Positions 25,038 through 35,389 are shown, counted from the stretch's first letter. The stretch: 64,000 nucleotides of DNA from Dyella sp. A6 (GCF_036320485.1 NZ_CP132911.1:3100001-3164000), one strand, 5' to 3'. Notes: generated from the letters alone by a model not told the origin. Numbers and translations: made by a program.

Positions 25038-25898
25038 CTATGCTTTGGACTTTGCAAGTATTCGCACGAGTTGACGGTGTAGGCTGCTAGGCGCCGCCAC
25101 AATGCCACCAGGAGTCCAGCCAAGAGGCTGTCCCACCATGTCGCTGACGATCCCTCCCGCCTCCTCGACGAGGAGACTCCCAGCGAGCCAATCCCCTACA
25201 TCCTGACCAACCTCCCAGTAACCGTCCAGTCGACCCGAGGCGACATAAGCCAACTGCAGAGATGCAGAGCCCATCTGACGGACCACAAAGGCCTTGGATG
25301 AAACCGCTCTCAGAAGGTTAAGCGAATGACGATGCGATTGCCCCCCCACCTGAGCAAGTGGAGGGATCGCGGTCGACATTACGGACGTTTTGATTTCAGT
25401 CTTCATGCTTGACGTCAATCTATGCCCGTTCAAGGTCGCCCCGTACCCCGCCGCCGCGACAAACATCTCACCCAAGGCTGGTTCGTAGACAAAGGCAGCA
25501 CGAACCTTCCCGCCCGTCACGAGTGCCAGCGAGCTTGACCACAACGGCAAGTTCTGAATGTAGTGGTATGCACCGTCAATGGGGTCGTGGATCCAGCAAG
25601 TCGAGTCCTTAGACTCAAGCTGTGGCTCCTCTCCTCCCCACTTGATGGGTGGGTAAAGGTCGTATAACGCCGCTCGTAACTCGTCGGCGCCGAAATGGCC
25701 TATCCCACGCACCCAAGCAATGACCGCACTCAAATCTTCGCAGGGTGGAGGCCGTTCAGAAATCGATGCAACCTTGTCAGTTGTGGCACGCAGCAGGTTG
25801 CCACAAGCCTCCAAGTCAATGTCAATCACCTTTTTGTATCCTTCCCAGTACCACTTGGCACTACGATAGACGGTAGGTTTCTCCCTTCCTACTCGCAT
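25038..25898 (-). CDS. Inositol-monophosphatase-family phosphatase
   Basis: 286 residues from the ATG at 25898; a GTG at 25829 (VIDIDLEACG) fits the usual family length better. Metal-binding motifs are present: GGEEP, the DPIDGAYHY loop and QDVGDWLAGSLLVEEAGG. Family members hydrolyse inositol-1-phosphate, PAP or sugar phosphates with Mg2+. It is divergent from a TetR gene only 12 bp away if the long start is used, which favours the shorter start so that a promoter can fit between them. Confidence 0.85.
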   Translation of the reverse strand: MRVGREKPTVYRSAKWYWEGYKKVIDIDLEACGNLLRATTDKVASISERPPPCEDLSAVIAWVRGIGHFGADELRAALYDLYPPIKWGGEEPQLESKDSTCWIHDPIDGAYHYIQNLPLWSSSLALVTGGKVRAAFVYEPALGEMFVAAAGYGATLNGHRLTSSMKTEIKTSVMSTAIPPLAQVGGQSHRHSLNLLRAVSSKAFVVRQMGSASLQLAYVASGRLDGYWEVGQDVGDWLAGSLLVEEAGGIVSDMVGQPLGWTPGGIVAAPSSLHRQLVRILAKSKA

Positions 25899-25910
25899 TT
25901 TCCAATCATC

Positions 25911-26540
25911 GTGAAGGCCCGCCAGTCAACGTTAAGCCCAAGAAAAAAGGCTTCTCAAGAGCGATCAATCATGACGGTTGATGCAATTGTTGAAGCAGCC
26001 GCTCGCATTCTTGAGACGCGTGGCGCGGAGGGCTACACCACCAATGTCATCGCGGAGCGCGCAGGAGTGAGCGTCGGCTCGCTGTACCAGTACTTTCCGA
26101 ACAAGGATTCGATCACGAACGCCCTGATTGAGCGCGAGACAACCATTCTCATTGGTCGCGTGCGATCCGCTGCTGGCGAATCCGACGCACGGTTAGCACT
26201 TAGCGTCATGATTCGACTTGCGGTGGCACACCAATTCGAGCGCCCTATACTCGCCCGTCTCCTGGATGCCGAAGAGGTTCGCCTTTTGGGCTCCGCCCAT
26301 GAGTCACGCTTCGCAGAACTCGCCCGTTCCGCAATAGCCCCAGTGGTGAAACGGGTGACATGCGCACAAGTTGAGGACGCCGAATCTGCCGCGTTAGACA
26401 TCATGGCGATTACGCGGGGGCTGACGGATGCCATAAGTGTACAAGGCGACGTTAGAACACATGGAGTGGAACAAAGGATCTCTAGAGCCGTATTTGGCTA
26501 CTTGGGGTTAGCGTGCGGGCAACGCCGCTTCCCGCTTTGA
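25911..26540 (+). CDS. TetR-family regulator
   Basis: The TetR N-terminal arm (SPRKKASQERSIMTVDAIVE) begins before the ATG at 25971, so I favour the GTG at 25911, giving about 209 residues. The helix-turn-helix is TTNVIAERAGVSVGSLYQYF and PNKDSI follows, as in most TetR proteins. It probably controls the divergent phosphatase gene. No operator palindrome was evident in the short gap. Confidence 0.85.
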   Translation: MKARQSTLSPRKKASQERSIMTVDAIVEAAARILETRGAEGYTTNVIAERAGVSVGSLYQYFPNKDSITNALIERETTILIGRVRSAAGESDARLALSVMIRLAVAHQFERPILARLLDAEEVRLLGSAHESRFAELARSAIAPVVKRVTCAQVEDAESAALDIMAITRGLTDAISVQGDVRTHGVEQRISRAVFGYLGLACGQRRFPL

Positions 26541-26847
26541 GTAGCAGGGTCCCGAGTACTTTAGCTGCTTCGCGTAGGGGCTGGTGTCAGCCCGCCCAAT
26601 GCCTTCTTCAGCGCCCTTCGTAGTATTCGTTCGATCTCGGCGTGAACCGCGTGCAGCACGCTGTTTAACGCCACGAATTTCGTCGATCACAAGGTCTGGG
26701 GTTTGATGCTGATGGCCGTGATCGCGTGCGGACCGGAGCGTTATAACTGGACACGCTAATCGGACGGATACGCACACCTCGTCGAGATCCACTTCAAAGC
26801 ACGCGACGCTGGCGCATGAAGAAGACTCAATCAACGTATGTGCACGG
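26541..26847. other. Gene-free gap
   Basis: 307 bp between convergent genes with no recognisable coding sequence or terminator. The open frame on the minus strand is low complexity and unlike any family. Confidence 0.4.
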
Positions 26848-28257
26848 CTACACGACAAGACTAGGCTGCAGCAATGGCTGACGAGCTAGCAGCGCGGCCA
26901 ATTTTTGCAGTGCCGCCACAAGGCTCTGACGGCTAGATCCACCTCCAAGCGAAATACGAATCGCGTTTTGTGATGACGATGCCACTTGGAAGACGCTCGA
27001 CGGTGTGAGGGCTAGGCCTTCGGAACGAGCCACTTGGACGAGGTCGTTAGAGGTCCAATGGTCTGGCAGGACATGCCACAGATGGATGCCCGCACTGTTA
27101 GCGTAGGTCGCCCCCTTTGCCCCTAGAAGAATCTTGCGTGCGAGCCGCTGACGAGAACGTGCCTCAGAACGGACGTCTGCCACAATGCGGGCCGCCGTTC
27201 CATCGAGTATCCATTGCGTCACAAGCGCGGCCATCATCGGAGCGGCCATCAGGGCGATGGAACGCAAAGCTGCAAGAAACACGCGATGAGTGTTGTCATC
27301 CGGCGACACCACGAAGGCGGTGCGTAATCCCGGTGATAGGCATTTGGACAAGGTCGATACGTAGTGAACGCGTTCCGGCACGATTCGAGCCAATGGTGGA
27401 GGTGCACCATCTGCGAATAACCAGTACGGATCATCCTCAATGATCTGAAGGCCGTGTTTGACCGCCATGGCGGCGATTTCGCGGCGACGGCTTTCGGGCA
27501 TGGTATGTGTGCTCGGGTTCTGCAAGGTCGGATTGAGATAAACCACGCTCCCCCTATGCGCCCGACATGCTTCTTCCAGCGCGTCGGGCCGCATACCGTC
27601 TGCATCTGTCGCCACAGGCATTGCGATTCGCCCGAACTGCTGGATGGCCGCCAGTAGACCCGGATAAGCCAGAGGTTCGGTCAAGATGATTTCGCCAGGC
27701 GTCGTCAAGGTCATAATCAATGCAGCAAGGGCGGACTGAGCGCCTGGAGACGTCGCCACCCGCTCGATATCCACTTTGCCAAGCATCGGATTCAGCCAGC
27801 GTCGAGCGGCATCGCGATCCGCTGGGCCGCCTCCGGCCAAGTGGTACGTCATCAGAAGGTCCGCATCGTTGCGCACCAGGACTTGTGAAGTGCCTTGTCG
27901 CAAAGACTCCGCCCAGTCGACCTCTCGGGGCGAAGGTGGGATGTTCATGCTCAGGTCGACCATCCCGGACAATTCGACCTTCGAGGCCGCGACATAAGTT
28001 CCACGTGCGCCCAGCGATCGTATCCACGCTCGCTGTATGGCTTCTCGATAGGCATGGCTTACCGTCGTGAGGTCCACATGGAGTTGTGCGGCCAATTGGC
28101 GCTGGGGCGGCAACCGATCCCCCGGGCGAAGTCGTCCGTCGGACAATGCGTGTTCCAAGGCCTGAAGAATCTGCAGATAGCGCGGACCTCTGCCCGGCCT
28201 GATCGCTTCGATCCAGCCGGTTACCGCCGCCTTTCGTCCTGGTCCTACCTGAGTCAT
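26848..28257 (-). CDS. MocR-type regulator (GntR helix-turn-helix fused to aminotransferase fold)
   Basis: About 469 residues from the ATG at 28257 (MTQVGPGRKAAVTGW); the frame stays open to 28308. The N-terminal GntR domain (ALEHALSDGRLRPGDRLPPQ) is followed by a class I aminotransferase-like domain with the PLP site (HYVSTLSKCLSPGLRTAFVV; lysine in SKC) and the YLNPTLQNPSTHT segment. MocR proteins use PLP or PLP-amino acid adducts to regulate nearby genes. It diverges from cyoA with about 110 bp between, but regulation of a terminal oxidase by MocR would be unusual. Confidence 0.88.
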   Translation of the reverse strand: MTQVGPGRKAAVTGWIEAIRPGRGPRYLQILQALEHALSDGRLRPGDRLPPQRQLAAQLHVDLTTVSHAYREAIQRAWIRSLGARGTYVAASKVELSGMVDLSMNIPPSPREVDWAESLRQGTSQVLVRNDADLLMTYHLAGGGPADRDAARRWLNPMLGKVDIERVATSPGAQSALAALIMTLTTPGEIILTEPLAYPGLLAAIQQFGRIAMPVATDADGMRPDALEEACRAHRGSVVYLNPTLQNPSTHTMPESRRREIAAMAVKHGLQIIEDDPYWLFADGAPPPLARIVPERVHYVSTLSKCLSPGLRTAFVVSPDDNTHRVFLAALRSIALMAAPMMAALVTQWILDGTAARIVADVRSEARSRQRLARKILLGAKGATYANSAGIHLWHVLPDHWTSNDLVQVARSEGLALTPSSVFQVASSSQNAIRISLGGGSSRQSLVAALQKLAALLARQPLLQPSLVV

Positions 28258-28367
28258 TTTGCCGCCAATGTATGGCATATGCACCCATCTAGCATACACA
28301 AAAACCAAACAAAGTACCGTAGATAGATTTTTGTATGGTTCTTGTCTTCGGAGAGTGTGTGCGAACC

Positions 28368-29342
28368 ATGAAGAGACTGGCTACCAGTGGCACTGATAGA
28401 TCGTTGCCTCGGACACGACCGGGCAGACGACTAGGGTCACGGGCCGCATGCGGCCTTGCCCCCTTTCTTGTATGCATGACAACGCTCACATTGAGTGGCT
28501 GTCACATGGCACTGTTCGACCCCAAGGGCAGTATCGGCGTGCAAGAAAAGCACCTGATCATCATTGCATCAGTTTTGATGCTGCTGGTGGTGGTCCCAGT
28601 GATCGCGCTGACACTGTATTTCGCCTGGCACTACCGCAAATCCAACACACAGGCTACCTACGCGCCAACGTGGACACACTCCACAAAGATCGAGGTGGTG
28701 GTGTGGGTTATTCCGTGCCTGATTGTGACCTGTCTTGCGGTACTTATCTGGCGCTCAACGCATACGCTGGATCCCTACCGCCCCGTCCAGTCGACGGCCA
28801 AACCGGTAAACGTCGATGTCATCGCACTCAACTGGAAGTGGCTATTCATCTACCCCGACGAGGATATTGCCTCGGTCAATCGGTTAGTGATTCCGGTCGG
28901 CAGGCCAATCAATTTCCGCATCACCTCTGACTCCATCATGAACTCCTTCTTCATCCCCCGGCTCGGTAGCCAGATTTATGCGATGTCGGGAATGCAGACG
29001 CGCCTGCACCTGATCGCAGATACGCCCGGCGTCTATCAAGGGATGTCGTCCTCGTTCAGTGGCCCGGGATTCGCTGACATGCATTTCGATACCGCAGCCA
29101 CCAGCGAGGCGGATTTCAAGCGCTGGGTCGAACAGGCTCGGCACTCAAAGCTTGTATTGACCAAGGCGGCCTACCAGGCCCTTGCAGCACCGAGCCGGAA
29201 CAACCCGGTGGAAAGTTATTCGCACGTGGCTGCTCACCTGTTCGAACACGTCGTCGACCAGTACCGGCGCGACGTCTTCCCAGGCCGCCCACCGCACCCC
29301 GCCATTCCCTTGAACCCATCCGCTGCCAGAGTCTCGGAGTAG
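28368..29342 (+). CDS. cyoA: Cytochrome bo3 quinol oxidase subunit II
   Basis: 324 residues from [10 protein letters not shown], with GGAGAG about 11 bp upstream; an earlier in-frame ATG at 28335 lacks a ribosome site. A lipobox ends at C45 (TLSGC), then two membrane helices ([39 protein letters not shown]) and a periplasmic cupredoxin-like domain without the CuA ligands, as expected for quinol rather than cytochrome c oxidases. It is the first gene of cyoABCD. The assembly factor CyoE is not in this cluster. Confidence 0.93.
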   Translation: MKRLATSGTDRSLPRTRPGRRLGSRAACGLAPFLVCMTTLTLSGCHMALFDPKGSIGVQEKHLIIIASVLMLLVVVPVIALTLYFAWHYRKSNTQATYAPTWTHSTKIEVVVWVIPCLIVTCLAVLIWRSTHTLDPYRPVQSTAKPVNVDVIALNWKWLFIYPDEDIASVNRLVIPVGRPINFRITSDSIMNSFFIPRLGSQIYAMSGMQTRLHLIADTPGVYQGMSSSFSGPGFADMHFDTAATSEADFKRWVEQARHSKLVLTKAAYQALAAPSRNNPVESYSHVAAHLFEHVVDQYRRDVFPGRPPHPAIPLNPSAARVSE

Positions 29343-29346
29343 CGCC

Positions 29347-31371
29347 ATGTTCGGACACTTGTTGGGTAAGCTCTCTCTAAACGCCATCCCCTATCACGAG
29401 CCCATCATCATGGGCACGCTCGCCGTGGTCTCGGTCCTCGGCTTCGCCCTATTGGCGGCCGTCACCTACGCCGGCAAGTGGACCTACCTTTGGAAGGAGT
29501 GGTTCACCTCGGTCGACCACAAGAAGGTCGGCGTGATGTACATCATTCTTGCCTTGGTGATGCTGCTTCGCGGCTTTGCCGACGCCATCATGATGCGCGC
29601 CCAACAGGCCATCGCGGCGAATGGCGCGGCAGGTTACCTGCCTCCACATCACTACGACCAGATATTCACCGCCCACGGCGTCATCATGATCTTCTTCGTG
29701 GCGACACCGTTCATCATAGGCCTGATGAACGTCATCCTGCCGTTGCAGATTGGTGCGCGCGACGTCGCCTTTCCGTTCCTGAATTCGCTGGGCCTGTGGC
29801 TATCCGTCGTCGGGGCACTACTGGTTATGCTCTCGATGTTCGTCGGCGACTTCGCTGCCACGGGCTGGGTCGCCTACCCCCCGCTCTCCGAGCTCAGTCA
29901 CAGCCCCACGGTAGGCGTCGACTACTACATATGGTCGCTGCAGGTCTCCGGGTTGGGAACGCTGCTGTCGGGCATCAACTTCATCGCCACCATCCTGCGC
30001 ATGCGGGCACCGGGCATGACGCTGATGAAGATGCCGGTCTTCGTCTGGACAGCGCTGGTCACCAGCATTCTGATCGTCGCCGTATTCCCCGTACTGACAG
30101 CGACCCTGGCCCTGCTCGCCGCCGACCGCTACCTGGGGATGCATTTCTTCACCAACACGCTTGGCGGAAACGCGATGATGTACATCAATCTCATCTGGGT
30201 CTGGGGCCATCCAGAGGTCTACATCCTCATCCTGCCTTTGTTTGGCACGTTCTCGGAGGTGATCGCGACCTTTTCGGGTAAGCCGCTCTTCGGCTACAAA
30301 TCGATGGTCTACGCCACCTGCGCGATCGGCGTGCTGTCGTTCTTCGTCTGGCTGCACCACTTCTTCACCATGGGCTCCGGGGCAAACGTCAACGCCTTCT
30401 TCGGCATCATGACGTCAATCATCTCGATTCCCACCGGAGTGAAGCTGTTCAACTGGCTTTTCACCATGTATCGCGGGCGCGTGCGCTTCCATCCATCCAC
30501 GCTATGGACGATTGGCTTCATGGTGACCTTTACCATCGGGGGTATGTCCGGTGTGCTGCTGGCCGTTCCTGGCGCCGACTTCGTCCTGCACAACAGCTTG
30601 TTTCTGATCGCGCATTTCCACAACGTGATCATCGGCGGGGTCGTATTCGGATGCATGGCCGGCCTCAATTTCTGGTTCCCCAAGGTGTTCGGGTTCACGC
30701 TTGACGAATTCTGGGGCAAGGTTTCGTTCTGGTGCTGGCTGATCGGCTTCTACCTCGCCTTCATGCCGCTCTACGTGCTTGGCTTCGAAGGCATGACTCG
30801 GCGCATGAACCACTATACGAACCCTGCGTGGCAACCGTGGCTGATCGTGGCGTTCATTGGTGCCGTGGTCATCGGGATGGGGATCTTCGCCAACCTGATC
30901 CAGATCGGCGTGAGCATCGCCCGCCGCGAAGCGAGCCGCGACCCTACGGGTGACCCGTGGGATGGACGGAGCCTCGAATGGTCGACCGCATCACCTGCAC
31001 CTTTCTACAACTTCGCCACCATCCCCCACATCACGTCGCTGGAACAGCATTGGGACGACAAGACAACGGGTGTCGCCTACCGTAAACCGGAGCGGTACGA
31101 AGACATCCACATGCCGAAAAACACCCCAGCAGGCATCGTCATTGCCGCGTTCAGTCTGATGCTCTCCTTCGCACTGGTCTGGCATATGTGGGTGGTGGCG
31201 CTGCTCAGCCTCGTCGGTGCAGCAGCGACCCTCCTGGCGCGCAGTTATCGCCTCGACCAGGAGTATGTCGTCCCCGCCGCAGAGGTGGAGCGCCTGGAGC
31301 ACACCCGTCTTGCCCCCATGCAGATGTTCCACCAAGTGAATTCGGCATCGGCCAGCCTGAAGGCGTCTTGA
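29347..31371 (+). CDS. cyoB: Cytochrome bo3 quinol oxidase subunit I
   Basis: 674 residues and about 15 membrane helices. The CuB/Tyr cross-link motif [11 protein letters not shown] gives H288 and Y292, followed by WLHHFFTMG (CuB histidines) and HFHNVIIGG (heme histidines). It binds low-spin heme b, high-spin heme o3 and CuB, reduces O2 to water with quinol electrons, and pumps protons. Length matches E. coli CyoB (about 660). It starts 4 bp after cyoA. Confidence 0.97.
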   Translation: MFGHLLGKLSLNAIPYHEPIIMGTLAVVSVLGFALLAAVTYAGKWTYLWKEWFTSVDHKKVGVMYIILALVMLLRGFADAIMMRAQQAIAANGAAGYLPPHHYDQIFTAHGVIMIFFVATPFIIGLMNVILPLQIGARDVAFPFLNSLGLWLSVVGALLVMLSMFVGDFAATGWVAYPPLSELSHSPTVGVDYYIWSLQVSGLGTLLSGINFIATILRMRAPGMTLMKMPVFVWTALVTSILIVAVFPVLTATLALLAADRYLGMHFFTNTLGGNAMMYINLIWVWGHPEVYILILPLFGTFSEVIATFSGKPLFGYKSMVYATCAIGVLSFFVWLHHFFTMGSGANVNAFFGIMTSIISIPTGVKLFNWLFTMYRGRVRFHPSTLWTIGFMVTFTIGGMSGVLLAVPGADFVLHNSLFLIAHFHNVIIGGVVFGCMAGLNFWFPKVFGFTLDEFWGKVSFWCWLIGFYLAFMPLYVLGFEGMTRRMNHYTNPAWQPWLIVAFIGAVVIGMGIFANLIQIGVSIARREASRDPTGDPWDGRSLEWSTASPAPFYNFATIPHITSLEQHWDDKTTGVAYRKPERYEDIHMPKNTPAGIVIAAFSLMLSFALVWHMWVVALLSLVGAAATLLARSYRLDQEYVVPAAEVERLEHTRLAPMQMFHQVNSASASLKAS

Positions 31372-31374
31372 GCA

Positions 31375-31992
31375 ATGAGTACCTCCGTCCTATCCACCAC
31401 GCAGAACGTCACTAGCCACGATGCGGGACACCACGACCGCGGCGCGACCACCGTGCTCGGGTTCTGGCTCTACCTGATGAGCGATTGCCTGATCTTCGCC
31501 ACGTTGTTCGCGACGTTCGGTGTACTGGCGGCCAATACGGCGGGCGGTCCCGGTGGCAGAGCGCTCTTCGACCTGCCCTATGTCCTTGGCGAGACCGCCT
31601 TACTGCTGACCAGCAGTTTCACCTTCGGGTTTGCCGTGCTAAGCGCACATGAGCAGCACCGAGACCGCACTCAGGCGTGGCTGTGGATTACGTTTCTTCT
31701 TGGCGCCGCATTCATCGCGATGGAGCTGCACGAGTTCGCCCTGCTGATCCACCGCGGCGCCGGCCCTGATACCAGCGCGTTCCTGTCGTCGTATTTCGTC
31801 CTCGTCGGAACGCATGGTCTGCACGTGATGTGCGGGTTGCTATGGATCGTAACGCTCATTCATCAGGTCGGCCGCTTCGGCCTCAACAGTGCGATGCTTC
31901 GCCGCCTAACCTGTTTGAGTCTCTTCTGGCATTTCCTCGACCTGATCTGGATCTGTGTCTTTACCTTCGTCTACTTGCGCGCTTTCCTATGA
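31375..31992 (+). CDS. cyoC: Cytochrome bo3 quinol oxidase subunit III
   Basis: 205 residues with five membrane helices, typical of quinol-oxidase subunit III (GFWLYLMSDCLIFATLFATF at the N-terminus, FWHFLDLIWICVFTFVYL at the C-terminus). It stabilises the CyoB core. It starts 3 bp after cyoB and its stop overlaps the cyoD start (ATGA). Confidence 0.95.
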   Translation: MSTSVLSTTQNVTSHDAGHHDRGATTVLGFWLYLMSDCLIFATLFATFGVLAANTAGGPGGRALFDLPYVLGETALLLTSSFTFGFAVLSAHEQHRDRTQAWLWITFLLGAAFIAMELHEFALLIHRGAGPDTSAFLSSYFVLVGTHGLHVMCGLLWIVTLIHQVGRFGLNSAMLRRLTCLSLFWHFLDLIWICVFTFVYLRAFL

Positions 31993-32369
31993 AAACCTCG
32001 CCATCACATCCAAAGGCTGCCGCCGCGAAGACGTCCTCGCACGGAACGACCAGGGACTATGCCGTTGGTTTTGCCCTGTCATGCATCATCACGATGGCGG
32101 CATTCGCCACTGTCATGGCCGGCATCGCATCGCATGGCATCGGACTCGCCATCGTCGTGGCGCTCTGTGTCGCCCAATTGCTCGTGCAACTGGTGTACTT
32201 CATGCACATTGGAACCTCCCCCGACAAGCGCGAGAACGCCGTCATTTTCAGCTGCACGGCGCTTCTCATCGTCGTCATGGTGGGACTTTCGCTGTGGGTC
32301 ATGCACAACGCCAACGTCAACATGATGCCGACACATATGTCGGCGAGACAGGCCATGCTGCATGAGTAA
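31989..32369 (+). CDS. cyoD: Cytochrome bo3 quinol oxidase subunit IV
   Basis: 126 residues from the ATG at 31989. It has three membrane helices (VGFALSCIITMAAFATVMAG; LAIVVALCVAQLLVQLVYF; VIFSCTALLIVVMVGLSLWV) with the family motif QLLVQLVYFMHI. It is an assembly subunit and the last gene of the operon. Confidence 0.93.
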   Translation: MKTSPSHPKAAAAKTSSHGTTRDYAVGFALSCIITMAAFATVMAGIASHGIGLAIVVALCVAQLLVQLVYFMHIGTSPDKRENAVIFSCTALLIVVMVGLSLWVMHNANVNMMPTHMSARQAMLHE

Positions 32370-32378
32370 TCTCGAATT

Positions 32379-32391
32379 GGCTGTTGAGAAG
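32379..32391. repeat. Solo end sequence of the IS5-family element
   Basis: GGCTGTTGAGAAG matches the outer terminal repeat of the IS at 20786 for 13 bases, 10 bp after cyoD. No other IS sequence follows, so it is a lone end or a chance match. Confidence 0.4.
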
Positions 32392-32497
32392 TGGCGTTCC
32401 ACTGTGCTTTGGTAGGTCCGATCTAGCGATAGCTGTCATGCTGGTGACCATTTGTGGCACACGTACACGATTACTACGTTAGCAACCGGCAAAGCCG

Positions 32498-32524
32498 GAG
32501 CCCCCGTTCGTGGACGGGGGGCTC
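32498..32524. terminator. GC-rich hairpin between cyoD and the membrane protein gene
   Basis: Stem GAGCCCCC / GGGGGCTC with an 11-base loop. It lies between convergent genes and probably ends both transcripts, though no T-run follows. Confidence 0.45.
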
Positions 32525-32584
32525 GATATCAAAAGCGCTAAAATCCGCCCGCATGGAAGCGTAGAAAGACTTTGGCCTACGCCG

Positions 32585-34192
32585 CTACTCTTTGAATCTA
32601 GGATCCCGACCTATGACGTTGCCTTTGGTGTCGTAGCAGATGACATCGCAGCTCAGGCGGTAGCGGCTGATGTCGGCCGGATCGACTGGAAACATCCATC
32701 CCGCGACATCCTGTATCGAACCGATTGCCACGCCATCCCCACTGACGCATTGGCCGTTCTTTTCGCACTCGACCTCGTAGATCGGGTACCCGAGATAATC
32801 GATGGTGCTCACCATGAGATTCGAGTTGATCCGGATCAGGGCGTCCATGTATGCATCGAGCGGTGCCTTACCCGGATAGAACGAGGTCACCCGGTTGCCA
32901 AAGGTGTTGGCCGTCAGTTCGCTACTGCCAGTTGATTCCGGTGTCGACGCGTGTTGTACCCCCGCCTGCGCCGACGGCGACATCGCTTGCGATGACTGTC
33001 CGGTGGTCAACCATCGAGTGACCGGAATTTCCGCCGCCAGGGTCGACGATATCGCCCGTCCCACGACATGCTGCGCCTTGTCGAAGCAGATCGGCCCCAT
33101 ACACGCGATCTTGTTCGCAGCCAGCGCATTGATCAGCTTCGGCCACCCATCGATATCCGGGATGGCAGTGACCGCGATCTGTACATCGGCCGGATTGACC
33201 GGCCACAACCGCGCCGCGAACCCGGCGATGTTGGTTGTGTGCCCGGTATCGCCGTTGCTGAAGTAATCATCACAGGACGCTCGTCCGGCGTTGTTCTGGC
33301 ACGTTGCCTCGATCGATACATAGCCCGCCGCATCAATACCGCCCAGCTGGTAGGGCATCTTCAGATACCGAAGCGCGTAGGTCGCCGCCTTGAGCGGGCT
33401 TTGCCCTGGATAGTGAGACACCACCTGGTTGCCATAGGTTGCCAGGGTCAGCCCCGGGGTGGGTACCGGATCACTGTTGCCTTGTGTAGACGGAGTCGCC
33501 TGCTCATTCGCGGATGCCGGCAGTGTGGTGCCACTGGCCATGGCATGGATCAGCGCGTCATCGTCGGTCAAGGCCACGGTCGAAGACGTACCGGTGTTGG
33601 CCACCTTCGCCATTGACTGACCAACCTGGGCCAAAGCGCCAATCAGGACGAGGATGCCAGCGACGTTGAAGAACAGCTGGCGCTGAGCAATGCCCTTGGG
33701 GTTGATCAGGTGAAGCACCTGCTGGCCCCGCATCGTCTCATCAGCCTGCTCGGGTGGGATGACCTCGGACCAGCCCTTGCGGATGCCCAGGACCACGGCC
33801 AGCGCGGCAAGAAACGCGGTGACGGCATTGTTGACGTTCACCATCATCAGTTCGCTGGCGCCAGCGACGGCGCTGATGCCTATCCACGCCGCGCTGTAAG
33901 CCGCACCGATCACGCCCGCGAGGAGGTACCACACCCAGAGCTTCGATGACCGGGTCAGGAAACCGCCCGGGAGGTGGAGACGGTGCAAGGTCTTGCCGCG
34001 TCCGATGTTGGACCAGAGGTAGAACGGCAGCACGACCCAGGGAAAGAGGGCGATGCCATACAGGCCGCCTCCCACACCAAGTTCCAGGGCGATGAGGAGG
34101 ATTGGAAGTACGAGGATGTTGCGGATGACGGTGAACTTCTGCCCACCGGTCAGGGTGGCGAAGATCGTCCAGAAGCTTTCAGTCTTCTTCAT
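32585..34192 (-). CDS. Membrane protein with two copies of a cysteine-paired extracytoplasmic domain
   Basis: 535 residues. The N-terminal half has four or five hydrophobic helices (FTVIRNILVLPILLIALELG; LWVWYLLAGVIGAAYSAAWIG; AVTAFLAALAVVLGI; FFNVAGILVLIGALA). Two related domains follow: one begins LATYGNQVVSHYPGQSPLKA and ends ACMGPICFDKAQHVVGR; the other begins TANTFGNRVTSFYPGKAPLD and ends SCDVICYDTKGNVIGR. Each has an internal Cys pair and a terminal CxxxxC or CxxxC, so disulfides are likely. No known family is recognised. The lipoprotein gene upstream on the same strand may be co-transcribed. Confidence 0.7.
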   Translation of the reverse strand: MKKTESFWTIFATLTGGQKFTVIRNILVLPILLIALELGVGGGLYGIALFPWVVLPFYLWSNIGRGKTLHRLHLPGGFLTRSSKLWVWYLLAGVIGAAYSAAWIGISAVAGASELMMVNVNNAVTAFLAALAVVLGIRKGWSEVIPPEQADETMRGQQVLHLINPKGIAQRQLFFNVAGILVLIGALAQVGQSMAKVANTGTSSTVALTDDDALIHAMASGTTLPASANEQATPSTQGNSDPVPTPGLTLATYGNQVVSHYPGQSPLKAATYALRYLKMPYQLGGIDAAGYVSIEATCQNNAGRASCDDYFSNGDTGHTTNIAGFAARLWPVNPADVQIAVTAIPDIDGWPKLINALAANKIACMGPICFDKAQHVVGRAISSTLAAEIPVTRWLTTGQSSQAMSPSAQAGVQHASTPESTGSSELTANTFGNRVTSFYPGKAPLDAYMDALIRINSNLMVSTIDYLGYPIYEVECEKNGQCVSGDGVAIGSIQDVAGWMFPVDPADISRYRLSCDVICYDTKGNVIGRDPRFKE

Positions 34193-34421
34193 GGGGATGT
34201 TCCTTTCGATACGGTCGCGCAGCGACCGCAGGGATGTCGTGGGAGAGAGAAAACGTCGTTAAAGCCCAGAGCCGTAACCTGGCGCCAGGATGCATGCCGG
34301 TGCCTGCAGGCACCGGGGCCGCCCCTGGCCATGGGTGCGATGACCTGCGTTCCTAAGGTTGCTTTCGGTGATCGCGTGGTGGTGCCGGTGCGTAGAGGCA
34401 ACCAGCTCCAGGACCAGTTGA
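34193..34421. other. Gap with a 20-bp palindrome
   Basis: A perfect palindrome at 34297-34316 (CCGGTGCCTG then CAGGCACCGG) lies downstream of the lipoprotein gene and may terminate or attenuate its transcript before the membrane protein gene. No gene is seen here. Confidence 0.5.
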
Positions 34422-34916
34422 CTATTCGACGTGCGACAGCCCCCAGTCGTATTGGTCGTAGGTGCTGACGTTGTCGTGGTCGATCATGCTGTAGATGTTG
34501 GCGAGGTAGTCGGCGGCGTTCTTGTCGCTTTCCTTCCGGCCATCGGTGAACAGGGTTTCCCAACCGACGTAGCTCAACTCGGGCGTACCGTCGGCACCGA
34601 TGGTCCACTGCTGGACCTCAGTGACCTTCTTGTAATGCAGCTTTGTGAAGTCAGGACTGCTTGCCGGATTCAGCACGCAGCGGTACTCAACCACGGTCTG
34701 CCCGCGATCACTGGTGATCGTGCCCCAGTGGACGGAGGCGCAAACCTTGCGGTGATCCAGAGCCTGGCCGAGGGTCATGTCCGATTGGACGGTGTAGTAC
34801 TGGACCGGGCTCGTGAAAGCCATGGCCTTCACCTTGCTGATGTTCGGGTGGGAACATCCGGCCAAAACCGCAAATGCGGCGACCAACCCCAGCCCAACGG
34901 TGATGCGGGTTTTCAT
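34422..34916 (-). CDS. Predicted lipoprotein
   Basis: 164 residues. The signal peptide MKTRITVGLGLVAAFAVLAG ends in a lipobox with C21, so it should be lipid-anchored. The mature part (DMTLGQALDHRKVCASVHWG, YRCVLNP) has one likely disulfide and is alpha/beta in character. No family is recognised. The nearest same-strand gene is the repeat-domain membrane protein 229 bp downstream; they may act together at the envelope. Confidence 0.7.
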   Translation of the reverse strand: MKTRITVGLGLVAAFAVLAGCSHPNISKVKAMAFTSPVQYYTVQSDMTLGQALDHRKVCASVHWGTITSDRGQTVVEYRCVLNPASSPDFTKLHYKKVTEVQQWTIGADGTPELSYVGWETLFTDGRKESDKNAADYLANIYSMIDHDNVSTYDQYDWGLSHVE

Positions 34917-35131
34917 GCACTTGCTCCTTGTGTGGGCAACGTTGTCTCGCCCGGGTTATGGGAATGGATCAGATCCGCGTCGGCGCTGGATGGATCGGGG
35001 TACCGGCCTCGCTGAGATGCATGACCGGCATCACAGATGACGCGGAAGCCTTCCGGATTTATCTGGTCCTCAATAGAGTTTGTAGAATATATCCCGTGGA
35101 TTGAAAGTCTCGCAATCGGCACTTTGCGTGC

Positions 35132-35389
35132 ATGCCACGGGACTTCGACCAGGTGCGTCACCAGCTTGCGCGTAACATCCGGAATCTCCGGAGAAGCAAG
35201 CGACTCTCTCAAGAGCAACTAGCTCTGAACGCAGACGTGGATCGAACCTATGTCAGCCAGATCGAGCGAGCCATCGGTAACCCGTCCCTTCTTGTGCTGT
35301 GCAAGCTTGGACTCGTACTTAATGTCGACATTGGCGCACTACTCGACGCGGACAAAAAAGCGAGACCGGTAAAATCAGCGGGTAGCTGA
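35132..35389 (+). CDS. XRE-family helix-turn-helix protein
   Basis: 85 residues, almost all a Cro/CI-type domain (LARNIRNLRRSKRLSQEQLA, DVDRTYVSQIERAIGNPSL). Such small proteins control mobile-element or restriction genes. It stands alone, divergent from the lipoprotein gene, so its own promoter region (34917-35131) may be its target. Confidence 0.88.
   Translation: MPRDFDQVRHQLARNIRNLRRSKRLSQEQLALNADVDRTYVSQIERAIGNPSLLVLCKLGLVLNVDIGALLDADKKARPVKSAGS

Noticed and set aside
26508..26858. 116-codon minus-strand frame between TetR and MocR genes
   Set aside because: Low-complexity, no start context, no recognisable domain.
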